A stretch of 6,149 bases of DNA, from positions 1 to 6,149 of the forward strand of contig VBGO01000343.1 in the NCBI GenBank assembly GCA_005882525.1, given 5' to 3'. This stretch comes from Chloroflexota bacterium (GTDB taxonomy: Bacteria; Chloroflexota; Dormibacteria; CF-121). Made by a program: the position numbers and the translations under genes. This document shows positions 5,667-6,149 of the stretch, one piece after another (position 1 is the first letter of the stretch; every line of letters begins with the position of its first letter). Under the pieces are notes generated by a model. The model was not told the DNA's origin and made no database searches. It saw only the letters and a list, made by a program, of their open reading frames with translations.

Positions 5667-6149
5667 CTACTTGGTGCCGCGCACCTCCTGCCAGCGGCGC
5701 TGCCAGACGGTGTAGTCGGTGCAAGTGGTCCCGCGGCTGTCGCCGCACTCCTGCAAGGGCGTCTTCCAGAGGGCGATGTGCTTGAGGAAGGCGTCGTCGC
5801 CGCAGTGGTAGTCCTTGTCGGCCGAGTCGCCGATGTTCTTACGAAGAATGTCGCAGGCCTTGGCATTACTCGGGGTCGCGCCGTAGAACTCGGCGACCTG
5901 GTCCTGCACGGCCGGCGTCTCGGTCCACTTCATCCACTGGTACATGCAGTTCGGGTGAGCGGCATGCGACGACATCATCCAGGTGTCGGCCCAGCCGGTG
6001 GCCCCTTCGGATGGCACCAGCGCGGCGACCGGCTTCTTCTCCGTCTTCAGGAAGCTCACCTGGTAGGGCCAGGCGGTCCCGATTACGACGTCGCCGCTGC
6101 TGAATGGGTCGGTCTCGTCCGTGGTCGCTGCCCAGTACTTCTTGATCAT
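5667..6149 (-). CDS. ydcS: YdcS-like extracellular polyamine-type solute-binding protein (C-terminal part, cut by the window edge)
   Basis: The last 160 residues of a periplasmic or lipid-anchored binding protein that delivers ligand to the two permeases; relatives run to about 380-400 residues, so more than half, including signal peptide and true start, lies beyond 6149. The ATG at the very edge is internal. In visible numbering, AWPYQ (26-30), TGWADTWM (51-58), HPNCMYQWM (65-73) and IALWKTPL (125-132) align with E. coli YdcS, an importer component linked to polyamine uptake; the family is also near PotD/PotF. Five cysteines (68, 99, 116, 135, 143) are visible and could form extracytoplasmic disulfides. 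The stop lies 3 nt from the start of the first permease. The ligand cannot be set from this half; putrescine or a related amine is inferred from the neighbouring dehydrogenase and aminotransferase. Confidence 0.88.
   Translation of the reverse strand: MIKKYWAATTDETDPFSSGDVVIGTAWPYQVSFLKTEKKPVAALVPSEGATGWADTWMMSSHAAHPNCMYQWMKWTETPAVQDQVAEFYGATPSNAKACDILRKNIGDSADKDYHCGDDAFLKHIALWKTPLQECGDSRGTTCTDYTVWQRRWQEVRGTK

Overview
This G+C-rich window looks like bacterial chromosome from a high-G+C lineage. Two small genes point to Actinomycetota or Chloroflexota-type Terrabacteria: a deazaflavin (F420)-dependent Ddn-family oxidoreductase and a DUF664/DinB-family protein. That placement is an inference from gene families only. 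Nothing in the window is phage, insertion sequence, CRISPR or RNA gene. The theme is uptake and breakdown of polyamines, with putrescine or 4-aminobutyrate (GABA) the most likely substrate.

Layout. Positions 1-137 hold no gene, only a strong hairpin (12-43), which probably ends transcription of the first gene. Positions 138-1454 (minus) encode a GabT-like class III aminotransferase. A 62-bp divergent intergenic region follows. Positions 1517-2885 (plus) encode a PatD/YdcW-type 4-aminobutyraldehyde dehydrogenase. This gene is broken by a frameshifting deletion of about 74 bp near 2069, which removes about 25 codons of the NAD-binding domain. After a 31-bp convergent gap comes a tightly packed minus-strand run that ends at 2917 and enters the window from beyond 6149. 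In transcription order it holds a YdcS-like solute-binding protein (partial), a YdcU-like permease, a YdcV-like permease, a Ddn-family F420-dependent enzyme and a DUF664/DinB-family protein. Gaps are 3, -4, 15 and 3 nt.

How the genes fit together. In E. coli, ydcS-T-U-V encodes an ABC importer linked to polyamines and sits directly before ydcW (patD). PatD oxidises 4-aminobutyraldehyde to GABA, and GabT converts GABA to succinate semialdehyde. The same parts occur here in a different arrangement: importer and dehydrogenase converge, and gabT diverges from patD. The importer's ATPase (YdcT equivalent) is not in the window. The route depends on a dehydrogenase that cannot be made intact as sequenced, so either the gene is a recent pseudogene or the sequence has an assembly error at that point.

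I did not find a convincing undescribed system. The observations most worth a second look are the patD deletion and the F420/DinB pair appended to the transporter operon.
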